A stretch of DNA of 64,000 nt from Thalassospira xianhensis MCCC 1A02616. Its GTDB lineage: Bacteria > Pseudomonadota > Alphaproteobacteria > Rhodospirillales > Thalassospiraceae. The stretch is from assembly GCF_003326475.1 (NCBI RefSeq), contig NZ_JPWA01000004.1, forward strand, positions 155,069 to 219,068, written 5' to 3'. A program made the translations under genes and the position numbers. The notes beneath the pieces are model-generated. The model was not told the DNA's origin, searched no databases, and was given only the letters and a program-made list of their open reading frames with translations. Below are positions 9,773 through 17,851 of the stretch, in pieces (position 1 is the first letter of the stretch; every line of letters starts with the position of its first letter).

Positions 9773-10321
9773 TCAGTATGACGGTGGTGTTGCGGCACTG
9801 ACGACTTCGCATTCAATGTCGCCCGCATTGCGAAACCGGTGCGGGATTTCCGCATTAAAGTAATAGGCATCACCCGGTCCAAGAACCTGAACCCGTTCGC
9901 CCACCGTGACCTCAAGCTTGCCACGGACAACAACACCGGCTTCCTCGCCCTTCTGGACGATCAGATTGTCACCGGTATCGCCGCCGGGCGGATAGATTTC
10001 ATGAAGGACGCGCAGATTGCGGTCCTTGCGGGTTGCACCGACAAGACGCATCGACATTGTGCCATCGGAAAGCTCGACTAGGTCTTCCTTGCGAAAGAAA
10101 ATCTCCTCGCCGTTTTCCAGATCTATCGTAAAGAAATTGATCAGGCTCATGGGGATACCTGCCAGAACCTTGGCAAGACTATCAACCGACGGGCTGACCC
10201 GGTTCTGTTCAATCGTCGAGATCGTGCTGTTCGTGACACCGGCGCGACGCGCCAGTTCACGCTGGGACAACCCGTACATGGTACGTACAGCTTTCAGGCG
10301 GTCCCCAACCTTTTGTGACAT
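9773..10321 (-). CDS. puuR: PuuR-type regulator (HTH plus cupin)
   Basis: 182 residues. Residues 6-60 are an XRE-type helix-turn-helix (LKAVRTMYGLSQRELARRAG, then VTNSTISTIEQ). Residues about 110-180 are a cupin sensor (GEEAGVVVRGKLEV, PGDAYYFNAEIPHRF). PuuR represses polyamine catabolic genes and is relieved by putrescine. It lies inside the operon it probably controls, between puuA and puuC. The frame extends 13 codons further upstream, but the ATG chosen has a GGGAAG site and begins exactly where homologues do. Its operator may be among the palindromes between puuA and the aminotransferase gene. Confidence 0.88.
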   Translation of the reverse strand: MSQKVGDRLKAVRTMYGLSQRELARRAGVTNSTISTIEQNRVSPSVDSLAKVLAGIPMSLINFFTIDLENGEEIFFRKEDLVELSDGTMSMRLVGATRKDRNLRVLHEIYPPGGDTGDNLIVQKGEEAGVVVRGKLEVTVGERVQVLGPGDAYYFNAEIPHRFRNAGDIECEVVSAATPPSY

Positions 10322-10375
10322 CCGGTCTCTTCCCTGTCGGTCGCTCTTGTCGGCGACCATTTTGCAAAAGTTGCG

Positions 10376-11758
10376 TTATACCGCGTCAAGATACCAGCGG
10401 TATTCAAGCGGCGTGACCTCGGAAAAGAATTCGTCATATTCGGAACGTCGGCAGATATCGAAAACCTCGACAAACCGCTCGCCCAGATATTCCTTGACGA
10501 TGTCACCCTCGACAAAACGATCAAGTGCAGAAATCATGCTGCGCGGGACGATCCGCCCGCCATGCTGTTCATAGCCATTGCCGACAATCGGGTCACCGGG
10601 ATCAAGCTTGTTCTTCATGCCGTAATGCATGCCCGCCAAAACACAGGCAAGAACCAGATACGGGTTGGCATCCGCACCCGATACACGATGTTCGATACGT
10701 GCCGCTTCCGGGCTACCTGCCGGAATACGCAAGGCAACCGTACGGTTGTTAAGCCCCCAGTTTGGAGACATCGGCGCATAGGCCTTGTTCTGGAACCGGC
10801 GATACGAATTCGGGTTGGGCGCAAAAATCGCCATGCTTTCAAACATTGACGCCTGCAAACCGCCAATCGCGTTCAACAGGAGGTCCGAAACATCCTCGTC
10901 CCCCTTGGGCGAAAGGACGTTCTTGCCTTCCTTGTCACGCAACGACACATGGACGTGCAATCCGTTGCCCGCCTGATCGGAATAGGGTTTGGCCATGAAT
11001 GTTGCTGTCACGCCGTGATCCCAGGCAATGCCTTTGACAACGCGTTTTAGCTGCATCGCGTGATCAGCCGCCTGCATCGGGTCATTAACATGCCCCAGAT
11101 TGATTTCAAACTGGCCGGGCCCGGCTTCGGCAACGATTGTATCAGCTGGAATGCCCTGCCGGTTCAGTTCGGCAACCGCGTCATGAAGGACTTTTTCGAA
11201 ATCCTCGATCTGCTGCAGGCCATAGACCTGAACACCGTCCGATGCGATCCCGCCACCAAGTGGCGCAGGTGGCAACGGTGCAGCGGTTTGTTCATTCTGA
11301 TCGGCAAGATAGAATTCAAGTTCCAGCGCGACAGTCGGATAAAAACCGTCAGCAGCCAAACGGTCGACAACCCCCTGCAACACATTGCGCGGATCGGCAA
11401 AGAATTTGGTACCGTCCAGATTATACAGGCTCATCATGACCTGCGCCAAAGGCAGTTCACCGTACGGAACCGCATGCAGGGTTCCCGGGATCGGCCGGGC
11501 AATATTGTCCTGATCGCCACTGGACCAAAGCAGGCCGGTGCCTTCCGGGTTATCGCCGGTGATATCCACCAGACACACAGAACCCGGCATGTTGATGCCT
11601 TCATGAAAGCTTTTGAGAAACTTCTGCTTGCTGATTCGCTTGCCCCGGAACACCCCATTCACGTCAGGAATGAGTAATTCGACAAGTTCGATATCCGGAT
11701 TTGCTTCAAAGAATCGTTGAGCTTCCGCCCTACTGTCTTCGACGAACGACTTGTTCAT
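10376..11758 (-). CDS. puuA: Gamma-glutamylputrescine synthetase (glutamine synthetase family)
   Basis: 460 residues with the glutamine synthetase fold. Catalytic and metal-binding landmarks are present: AGPGQFEINLGH, NGLHVHVSL and NRTVALRIP. The N-terminal beta-grasp begins VELLIPDVNGVFRGKRI, as in GlnA3/PuuA-type enzymes, not housekeeping GlnA. It ligates glutamate to putrescine (or another amine) using ATP, the entry step of the Puu pathway. It is the first gene of the leftward operon and diverges from the aminotransferase gene across a 300 bp regulatory region. Confidence 0.9.
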   Translation of the reverse strand: MNKSFVEDSRAEAQRFFEANPDIELVELLIPDVNGVFRGKRISKQKFLKSFHEGINMPGSVCLVDITGDNPEGTGLLWSSGDQDNIARPIPGTLHAVPYGELPLAQVMMSLYNLDGTKFFADPRNVLQGVVDRLAADGFYPTVALELEFYLADQNEQTAAPLPPAPLGGGIASDGVQVYGLQQIEDFEKVLHDAVAELNRQGIPADTIVAEAGPGQFEINLGHVNDPMQAADHAMQLKRVVKGIAWDHGVTATFMAKPYSDQAGNGLHVHVSLRDKEGKNVLSPKGDEDVSDLLLNAIGGLQASMFESMAIFAPNPNSYRRFQNKAYAPMSPNWGLNNRTVALRIPAGSPEAARIEHRVSGADANPYLVLACVLAGMHYGMKNKLDPGDPIVGNGYEQHGGRIVPRSMISALDRFVEGDIVKEYLGERFVEVFDICRRSEYDEFFSEVTPLEYRWYLDAV

Positions 11759-11927
11759 CGTCTAATACTCCCAGAAAAGCCTATTTATTCACTTTTTCAT
11801 CGTGCCCCGCCCAATGATTGCGGTCAAGCCCCTCGTTCGATATATCGTGCAAATAATGCACTGCAAAATAAATCCCTGACGCGACTGCCATGGATATTAA
11901 GAATGGTTTGAAACAACCAGCCCATAT

Positions 11928-11955
11928 CAAATTTGGCTCCAGAACGACAAATTTG
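11928..11955. promoter_or_regulatory. Pair of identical palindromes, 20 bp apart
   Basis: The 8 bp palindrome CAAATTTG occurs twice with exactly 20 bp between starts, that is two helical turns. This geometry is what a cooperatively bound dimeric repressor would use. Assignment to PuuR is inference from position only. Confidence 0.5.
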
Positions 11956-11980
11956 TTTCATAAAATTTCCCCTTGCAAAG

Positions 11981-12020
11981 GTGTTCAAAAAAACGAACAC
12001 TTGTCTCAGATGTTCAACAT
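11981..12020. promoter_or_regulatory. GTGTTC inverted repeat and adjacent ATGTTCAACAT palindrome
   Basis: GTGTTC and GAACAC form a perfect 6 bp inverted repeat with an 8-base A-rich spacer (11981-12000). Ten bases on, ATGTTCAACAT (12010-12020) is a palindrome sharing the TGTTC core. Both lie about 40-80 bp upstream of the aminotransferase start, as expected for an operator near its promoter. Confidence 0.45.
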
Positions 12021-12059
12021 ATCGCACAAAGCAGGCGACTACCGCTGTCAGGAGACGTT

Positions 12060-13430
12060 ATGAATAATTTCGACAAAACCGCCTATTGGCAGGATATCGA
12101 TCAGCAGCACCATATTCATCCGTTTACCGATACGGCCGACCTAAACAGTCGTGGCACACGCGTGATTACACGCGCCAAAGGCGTATTCATCGAAGATTCG
12201 CATGGTAAACAGTATCTGGACGGCATGGCTGGCCTGTGGTGCGTCAATGTCGGTTATGGCCGCAAGGAACTTGCCGAAGCCGCTTATAACCAGATGCTTG
12301 AACTGCCCTACTACAACAACTTCTTCCAGTGCGCGAACACGCCTGCGATCGAGCTTTCCAAAGTTCTTGCCGAAATTACGCCCGATGGTTTGGACCACGT
12401 CTTTTATGCCAATTCCGGCTCGGAAGCGAACGACACGGTTGTCCGTATGGTCCGGCAATACTGGAAGCTTAAAGGTCAGGCGGAACGCACCTACATCATC
12501 AGCCGCAAGAATGCCTATCACGGCTCAACCATTGCCGGGGCGTCGCTTGGCGGGATGGCCGGAATGCATTCGCAGGGCGGGCCGCTTCTGCCCGATGTCG
12601 CTCATATAGATCAGCCATACTGGTACGGTGAAGGCGGCGATCATACGCCCGAAGAATTCGGCCTGATTGCGGCGCGCAAGCTCGAAGAAAAAATAGAAGA
12701 ACTCGGTGCGGATCGCGTCGGAGCCTTCATTGGTGAACCAATCCAGGGCGCCGGTGGCGTGATCATTCCGCCATCAACCTACTGGCCGGAAATTCAACGC
12801 ATCTGCAAAAAATATGATATCCTTTTGATTGCTGATGAGGTCATTTGCGGCTTTGGCCGCACCGGTAACTGGTTTGGTTCGGACACGTTCGATATCAAAC
12901 CGGACCTGATGCCAATGGCAAAAGGCATGTCATCGGGTTACCTTCCGATTTCGGCTGTCATGGTGGGCGAACGGGTTGCTGATGTCCTGATCAATGAATG
13001 CGGCGAGTTCACACACGGCTTTACCTATTCCGGCCACCCGGCAGCTGCCGCGGTTGCGCTGGAAAATATCCGCATCATTCGTGATGAAAAACTGGTTGAG
13101 CGTGTTCGTGACGATATCGGTCCGTATTTTGCCGAAAAGCTCAAAACCCTTGCAGATCACCCACTGGTCGGTGCGGTTGAAACCGTCGGTCTGATTGCCG
13201 GTATTCCGCTGGTCGATAACAAGGCAACGCGCAAACCGTTCGACAAGCCGGGCACGGTTGGCACCATTTGCCGCGATGCCTGTGTTGAACATGGCGTGAT
13301 CATGCGGGCCTGCGGTGATCGGATGGTGACATCGCCGCCGCTTTGCATCACGCATGGCGAAGTCGATGAATTGGTCAAACGTGCCCGGGCAGCCTTTGAT
13401 GCCACGGCCAAGAAAATCGGTAAAATGTAA
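12060..13430 (+). CDS. spuC: Class III aminotransferase, polyamine:pyruvate type (SpuC-like)
   Basis: 456 residues of PLP-dependent fold type I. D259 in LIADEVICGFGRTG contacts the pyridine nitrogen and K288 in PMAKGMSSGY is the Schiff-base lysine. The N-terminal segment WQDIDQQHHIHPFTD and the long HGSTIAGASLGGMAGMH loop are typical of SpuC/YhxA-type omega-aminotransferases, which transfer the amino group of putrescine or cadaverine to pyruvate. It offers an alternative to the gamma-glutamyl route for the same substrates. The ATG preceded by AGGAG was preferred to an upstream in-frame start 29 codons earlier. A terminator follows. Confidence 0.88.
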   Translation: MNNFDKTAYWQDIDQQHHIHPFTDTADLNSRGTRVITRAKGVFIEDSHGKQYLDGMAGLWCVNVGYGRKELAEAAYNQMLELPYYNNFFQCANTPAIELSKVLAEITPDGLDHVFYANSGSEANDTVVRMVRQYWKLKGQAERTYIISRKNAYHGSTIAGASLGGMAGMHSQGGPLLPDVAHIDQPYWYGEGGDHTPEEFGLIAARKLEEKIEELGADRVGAFIGEPIQGAGGVIIPPSTYWPEIQRICKKYDILLIADEVICGFGRTGNWFGSDTFDIKPDLMPMAKGMSSGYLPISAVMVGERVADVLINECGEFTHGFTYSGHPAAAAVALENIRIIRDEKLVERVRDDIGPYFAEKLKTLADHPLVGAVETVGLIAGIPLVDNKATRKPFDKPGTVGTICRDACVEHGVIMRACGDRMVTSPPLCITHGEVDELVKRARAAFDATAKKIGKM

Positions 13431-13460
13431 GTTCCGATTTGAATCAAGACATTACACAAA

Positions 13461-13490
13461 CACCCGGCGCGATATAATATCCGCCGGGTG
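13461..13490 (+). terminator. Terminator after the aminotransferase gene
   Basis: A 9 bp perfect stem, CACCCGGCG and complement, with a 12-base loop, followed by a broken T run (TTTGCTATTTT). It sits about 30 bp after the stop codon, before the FAD oxidase gene. Confidence 0.7.
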
Positions 13491-13528
13491 TTTGCTATTT
13501 TCCCGCCTTCGCCCCAAAAGAGTTCATC

Positions 13529-14878
13529 ATGCTCAAACGACTTTATCAGGCCCCGGCCTATCAGACCTCTACACTGCCTGACAGCTATTGGGTTGGCAGT
13601 GCGGCCCCCCTTCCCGATTGCGATAAAATGCCGGATGACGGCACGGTCACAGCTGATGTTGTGATTATCGGGGGCGGATATACGGGGCTGTCGGCCGCAC
13701 TGGAACTGGCGGAGAATGGCGTTGATGTTGCCGTTTTTGATGCAGGACGTTCAGGTTGGGGCGCATCGGGGCGCAATGGCGGATTTTGCTGCATGGGCGG
13801 AAGCGGCAAAAGCTATGCCCAGCTTGCCAAACAGTTTGGTGATGACCAAACACGCCATTTTGCCAAGCTTCAGCGTGCTGCAATCGACCTTGTCGGATCA
13901 CGGCTTGAAGAGTGGAATGTCGATGCGGATCGTCATTCGGACGGCGAAGTCATACTGGCGCACAAGGCCAACCGCGTGAAAGAATTGCGTGAAGAGGCAG
14001 CCGAAAATGCCCATTTCACCGGTATCGAAACCGAATTCCTGACAAAGGATCAGCTTCGTGAACGCGGCCTTTATGCTCGGGAAACCCATGCAGGATTGCA
14101 TGTCAAACAGGGCTTTGGACTACATCCCTTAAAATATCTTGCCGGGTTGCACCGCACCTGCACGACCAAAGGTGTTCGGATATTCGAACAGGCGACCATC
14201 GAAGACCTCCAAGACACCGGGGACGGTTACATCCTGACCTGCAAAAATGTGCGAATTTCGGCGAAAAAGGTCATCGTCGCCACCAACGGCTACAGTGCCG
14301 AAAACCTGCCCGACTGGATTGGTGGGCGATTGATGCCGGTGTTTTCCGGTATCCTTGTCACGCGTCCGATGTCCAATAGTGAACTTGCCGACCAAGGCTG
14401 GACCAGCGACCTGATGGCATTTGATAGCCGCATTCTGCTGCACTATTTCCGCAAGCTGCCCGACAATCGCTTCATGTTTGGTGGGCGTGGCGGTATCACG
14501 GCAACCCCGACGGCCTTTGATGCCGCAAAACGGCACCTGTTGTCGCATTTTCACCGGATGTTCCCGGCATGGCAGGATGTTGAAATCACCCACCACTGGA
14601 ACGGGCTTGCCTGTCTGTCACAATCGTTCCGCCCCTATGTGGGACGGGTTCCGGGGCATCGGGATGTCTGGACGGGGCTTGCATGGCATGGCAATGGCGT
14701 CGCACTTGGAAGTGTGGCCGGGAAAATGCTGGGTCAGCAAATCCTTGGTATCAAGGGCCCGGATGACGTCGGTGCGATCATGGGTACACCGCCCGATCGT
14801 TTCCCGCTGGCAAGGTTCCGGCGGATCGGCCGCAGCCTCGCCTATCGATATTATGGTTTGCGTGACGAGTTTGCGTAA
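13529..14878 (+). CDS. FAD-dependent amine oxidoreductase, PuuB-like (first copy)
   Basis: 449 residues of the DAO/PuuB superfamily. The FAD-binding signature IIGGGYTG lies at 46-53 and the family segment GWGASGRNGG at 77-86. The C-terminal GLAWHGNGVALGSVAGKM is the usual substrate/FAD loop. It probably oxidises a gamma-glutamylated or free polyamine with release of an aldehyde, ammonia and hydrogen peroxide. A second, clearly different PuuB homologue lies 1.5 kb on in the opposite direction; that one has the closer PuuB N-terminus. This copy has an unusual C-C pair in GGFCCMGG (residues 85-92). Substrate therefore uncertain. Confidence 0.8.
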   Translation: MLKRLYQAPAYQTSTLPDSYWVGSAAPLPDCDKMPDDGTVTADVVIIGGGYTGLSAALELAENGVDVAVFDAGRSGWGASGRNGGFCCMGGSGKSYAQLAKQFGDDQTRHFAKLQRAAIDLVGSRLEEWNVDADRHSDGEVILAHKANRVKELREEAAENAHFTGIETEFLTKDQLRERGLYARETHAGLHVKQGFGLHPLKYLAGLHRTCTTKGVRIFEQATIEDLQDTGDGYILTCKNVRISAKKVIVATNGYSAENLPDWIGGRLMPVFSGILVTRPMSNSELADQGWTSDLMAFDSRILLHYFRKLPDNRFMFGGRGGITATPTAFDAAKRHLLSHFHRMFPAWQDVEITHHWNGLACLSQSFRPYVGRVPGHRDVWTGLAWHGNGVALGSVAGKMLGQQILGIKGPDDVGAIMGTPPDRFPLARFRRIGRSLAYRYYGLRDEFA

Positions 14879-14961
14879 TCGGGCAAACTGACCTATGTCA
14901 TGTCGCGGCCCCAGCCTTTGCGCTATTGCCCGGATCAATCCTTATCGAGCACGAGACGACC

Positions 14962-15444
14962 ATGTCAGATCAACCGACCCTTGCCGAAATCAAAGAACGC
15001 CGCGAAATCGCGACCCGAAAAATCCGCGAGGAAACAGGCATTGATCACGACATGATCAAAAATATCGTGCATGGCTTTTACGCAAAGGTGCGCGATGACG
15101 CGATGCTGGGCCCGGTATTCGCGGAAAAAATTACTGATTGGGATCACCATCTGGAACGGATGTGCATGTTCTGGGCATCTGTGGCACTTGCCAGTGGTGC
15201 CTATGACGGCCGCCCGATGCAAAAGCACCTGACACTCAGGATCGACCGGAACCATTTTGATCGCTGGCTTGAGTTATTTGCCGAAACACTTTCAGAATAC
15301 TGTGAAACGGCTGCCGCACGCCATTTCATGGAACGCGCCCTTCGGATTGCATCAAGTTTCGAAATCGGGATCGCTGCGCACAATGGTGTCATTCTGGGTA
15401 AAGGCGAACGTTACGATCCGGTTTCGGCATGGTCCCCGAAATAG
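14962..15444 (+). CDS. Group III truncated haemoglobin
   Basis: 160 residues from the chosen ATG. The two-on-two globin pattern is visible: the B-helix segment IKNIVHGFYAKVR (32-44), the CD/E region PVFAEKITDWDHHLERM, the probable proximal His89 in MQKHLTL, and W102 in the G helix. Family members bind oxygen or nitric oxide and are cytoplasmic; physiological roles are mostly unsettled. An in-frame TTG lies 12 codons upstream, but the ATG matches the family N-terminus. It follows the FAD oxidase gene by 83 bp on the same strand, so it could be linked to oxygen use or peroxide stress from that enzyme. Confidence 0.85.
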   Translation: MSDQPTLAEIKERREIATRKIREETGIDHDMIKNIVHGFYAKVRDDAMLGPVFAEKITDWDHHLERMCMFWASVALASGAYDGRPMQKHLTLRIDRNHFDRWLELFAETLSEYCETAAARHFMERALRIASSFEIGIAAHNGVILGKGERYDPVSAWSPK

Positions 15445-15509
15445 GCCAGAACTCATAGTAATCAGCACACTGCAAAACTTTTTATCATCTTTCTTAAGAC
15501 CGACATGTT

Positions 15510-15521
15510 GACAACGTTGTC
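15510..15521. promoter_or_regulatory. Perfect 12 bp palindrome with central CG
   Basis: GACAACGTTGTC is a perfect palindrome with a central CG, the form typical of LacI/GalR-family operators. It lies about 160 bp upstream of the isochorismatase-like gene. No LacI-family regulator is present in the window, so any regulator would be encoded elsewhere. Confidence 0.4.
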
Positions 15522-15680
15522 CTGCTCCGAACAAAATATTGTTACGTGTTATTACTAGACGGGGGCAATCTTCACGCGCACTGAACTGGCAAATCAAAGG
15601 GCTTATATTGGCAGCCCTGCAAGATTGCTATGTGCCAGACCGATTGCAAAGTACGACGGACGAGAGCGGAGAAAGACGAT

Positions 15681-16355
15681 ATGTGGCTTTGGTTTGGCAT
15701 CGGAGCAGTCATCATTCTAGCCCTGATTACCACCTATACGATTTATGGCCACAAGCGTCATCTGAGCCCGACAAAGGGCAAGAAAATAGACTTTTCGCAA
15801 CGCCCCAACAGCGCCCTTGTCATCATTGATCTGCAAGAAGATTTTACGCTGGCCACGGGCAAAAATGCCTATGACCCGGCCATGGTCGAAAAAACGATTT
15901 CCGCGATCAACGAACTTGTTGAAATTGCCAACGAAACCGGCCAGCCGGTGATCTCGGTTCGTCAGATATTCAAGGGCTGGTACATCAATCTTCTGGTAAA
16001 GCTGTTGAACAAGGGGCGTGGCAGCCCGAAATCAGTTGGCCTTGATCTTGATTCCCGCCTGAACGGTGATATCGATCACGATATCACCAAGGCGCGTGCC
16101 GATGCCTTTACCGCCCCCGAACTCGAACGCGTTCTGGAACGCCAGAAAGTCGGCAGACTGCAAATCGTCGGTCTGGATGGCAATTACTGCGTCAAAGCAA
16201 CGATGCAGGCAGCCATTAATCGCGGATATGACGTATCATTTACCGACGCAGGTATTTTGACTGTCAATCCAGCCATCTGGCAGAAGACCAAGGCCCGCCT
16301 TACCGCCAGTGGCGTGACGAGCGGCAGCGCACACGCATCAGCCGAAGCATCCTGA
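15681..16355 (+). CDS. Membrane-anchored isochorismatase-fold cysteine hydrolase
   Basis: 224 residues. Residues 3-22 are a hydrophobic N-terminal segment (WFGIGAVIILALITTYTIYG) that should anchor the protein in the inner membrane. The rest is an isochorismatase-like domain with the catalytic triad D50 (IIDLQEDF), K137 (DITKARADAF) and C170 (GLDGNYCVKATMQAA). The family hydrolyses amides, imides or vinyl ethers; the substrate here is unknown. A membrane anchor is unusual for the family, whose members are normally soluble. ATG chosen because of a GGAGAAAG site and the hydrophobic start. It converges on the puuB gene with five bases between stops. Confidence 0.78.
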   Translation: MWLWFGIGAVIILALITTYTIYGHKRHLSPTKGKKIDFSQRPNSALVIIDLQEDFTLATGKNAYDPAMVEKTISAINELVEIANETGQPVISVRQIFKGWYINLLVKLLNKGRGSPKSVGLDLDSRLNGDIDHDITKARADAFTAPELERVLERQKVGRLQIVGLDGNYCVKATMQAAINRGYDVSFTDAGILTVNPAIWQKTKARLTASGVTSGSAHASAEAS

Positions 16356-16360
16356 AAACT

Positions 16361-17674
16361 TTACAGCCTGTCGCGGATTGAATACCAGGTCATGGCAAGG
16401 ACCAGGAATGGATAGCGCAGTGCCTTCCCGCCCGGGAAGCTTGGAATGCTGATATTTGACATCACATCAAACCGTTCCATCGTGCCCGATACCGCATCGG
16501 CCATGATCTGCCCCGCCAGTGTCGCCATTGCCACCCCATGCCCTGAATACCCGGTCGCGGTGAATACCCGGTCCTCGACCTTGCGGAAGAACGGCATACG
16601 GTTCATCGTAATCGCAAGCGTCCCGCCCCAGCCATAATCGATTTTAACGTCTTTAAGCTGCGGATAAACTTCCAGCATATGCGGGGCAACAAAGGATTTG
16701 ATGTTTTTGGGGAAGTGATAGCTATACGTCTCCCCGCCGCCAAACAACATGCGTTTATCGGCCGACAGACGATAATAATTGATCACGAATTTTGAATCCG
16801 CGACGGCAACATCATCGCGGATCAATTCCCGCGCCAGATCATCGCCCAATGGCTCGGTCGCGATAACGAAATTGTTGATCGGCATCACCCGTCTGGCAAC
16901 CCGGTCTTCCAACCCGTCAAGATACCCGTTGCAACCCAGCACCATCATATCCGCTGTCACCCGATGGCCTGATGACGTTTTGACAACAACCTTTTCACTG
17001 TTGTCATAGCCTGTAACCGTCGCATTTTCAAAAATCTGCGCCCCGGCTGCACGCGCCGCATCGGCAATACCCAATGCGAAGTTCAGCGGGTGAATATGCC
17101 CCGCACCCATATCAAGCGATCCGCCGTGATAGAATTCAGAACCCAGCATGTCGCGGATTTCATCCCGGCCCACGCTTCGGATTGCGTCATAGCCATATTC
17201 GGTCTGAAGCTTTTCGGTATATTCATGGGTTCCGGCAACGAACCGTTCGCGATGATCCGCATGCAGAATGCCGGGTTTCCAATCACACTTGATGTCATGC
17301 TTGGCGATCAGGCTTTTAACGATATCCTTGGATTGTTCCGCAATATCCCAAAGCTTTCTGGCGTCTTCGCGACCGACCATTTTTTCAAGGTCGTCCTGCT
17401 CGCGGCGCTGCCCCGAACCGACCTGCCCTCCATTGCGCCCTGATGCGCCCCAACCAACCCGATGCGCTTCAAGCAGAACAACGCTATATCCGCGTTCTGA
17501 AAGATGAAGTGCAGATGACAACCCGGTAAACCCGCCGCCCACAACAACGACATCGCAAACCTTATCCCCGTCAAGTTCGGCAAAGGGTGCGGTCTTGTTC
17601 GCCGTTGCCGCGTAGTAGGATGGCGGATATGCGCCAGATTTGTCATTTGCGGTCAGGAAGTTCGGGGTAAACAC
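16361..17674 (-). CDS. puuB: Gamma-glutamylputrescine oxidase
   Basis: 437 residues. The N-terminus (SYYAATANKTAPF, 19-31) and the FAD motif VVGGGFTG (44-51) with GWGASGRNGG (74-83) closely resemble E. coli PuuB as I recall it, which has SYYAASANKYAPF. It oxidises gamma-glutamylputrescine to the aminoaldehyde used by PuuC, producing hydrogen peroxide. The start is a GTG with a GAGG site six bases upstream; no ATG is available near it. It forms its own leftward unit, apart from the puuA-R-C-speB operon. Confidence 0.88.
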   Translation of the reverse strand: MFTPNFLTANDKSGAYPPSYYAATANKTAPFAELDGDKVCDVVVVGGGFTGLSSALHLSERGYSVVLLEAHRVGWGASGRNGGQVGSGQRREQDDLEKMVGREDARKLWDIAEQSKDIVKSLIAKHDIKCDWKPGILHADHRERFVAGTHEYTEKLQTEYGYDAIRSVGRDEIRDMLGSEFYHGGSLDMGAGHIHPLNFALGIADAARAAGAQIFENATVTGYDNSEKVVVKTSSGHRVTADMMVLGCNGYLDGLEDRVARRVMPINNFVIATEPLGDDLARELIRDDVAVADSKFVINYYRLSADKRMLFGGGETYSYHFPKNIKSFVAPHMLEVYPQLKDVKIDYGWGGTLAITMNRMPFFRKVEDRVFTATGYSGHGVAMATLAGQIMADAVSGTMERFDVMSNISIPSFPGGKALRYPFLVLAMTWYSIRDRL

Positions 17675-17851
17675 ACGGCGCCTCGGAATTGTTGTCTTGT
17701 GATTTATTATCCCCTAATGGTGCCGGAATTGGCCGGACCATCAAGGGAAAACTGGCTAAAACCGGCCTTTGCGCATGCTTTTCACCGATTATGCAAAAAC
17801 AGGCAACATGCAGAACAAAGGATTGCGCAAAAACCGGTTTATATGGGTCAT

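Larger units (their letters stand above)
11759..12059. promoter_or_regulatory. Divergent regulatory region between puuA and the aminotransferase gene
   Basis: An AT-rich 301 bp spacer between two divergent polyamine catabolic genes. No plausible coding sequence is present. It holds several short palindromes listed separately, which suggests binding by PuuR or another regulator and shared control of both operons. Confidence 0.6.

Noticed and set aside
17731..17767. GGCCGG / CCGGCC inverted repeat between puuB and the serine dehydratase gene
   Set aside because: Only 6 bp arms with a 25-base loop and no proper T run; too weak to call a terminator.
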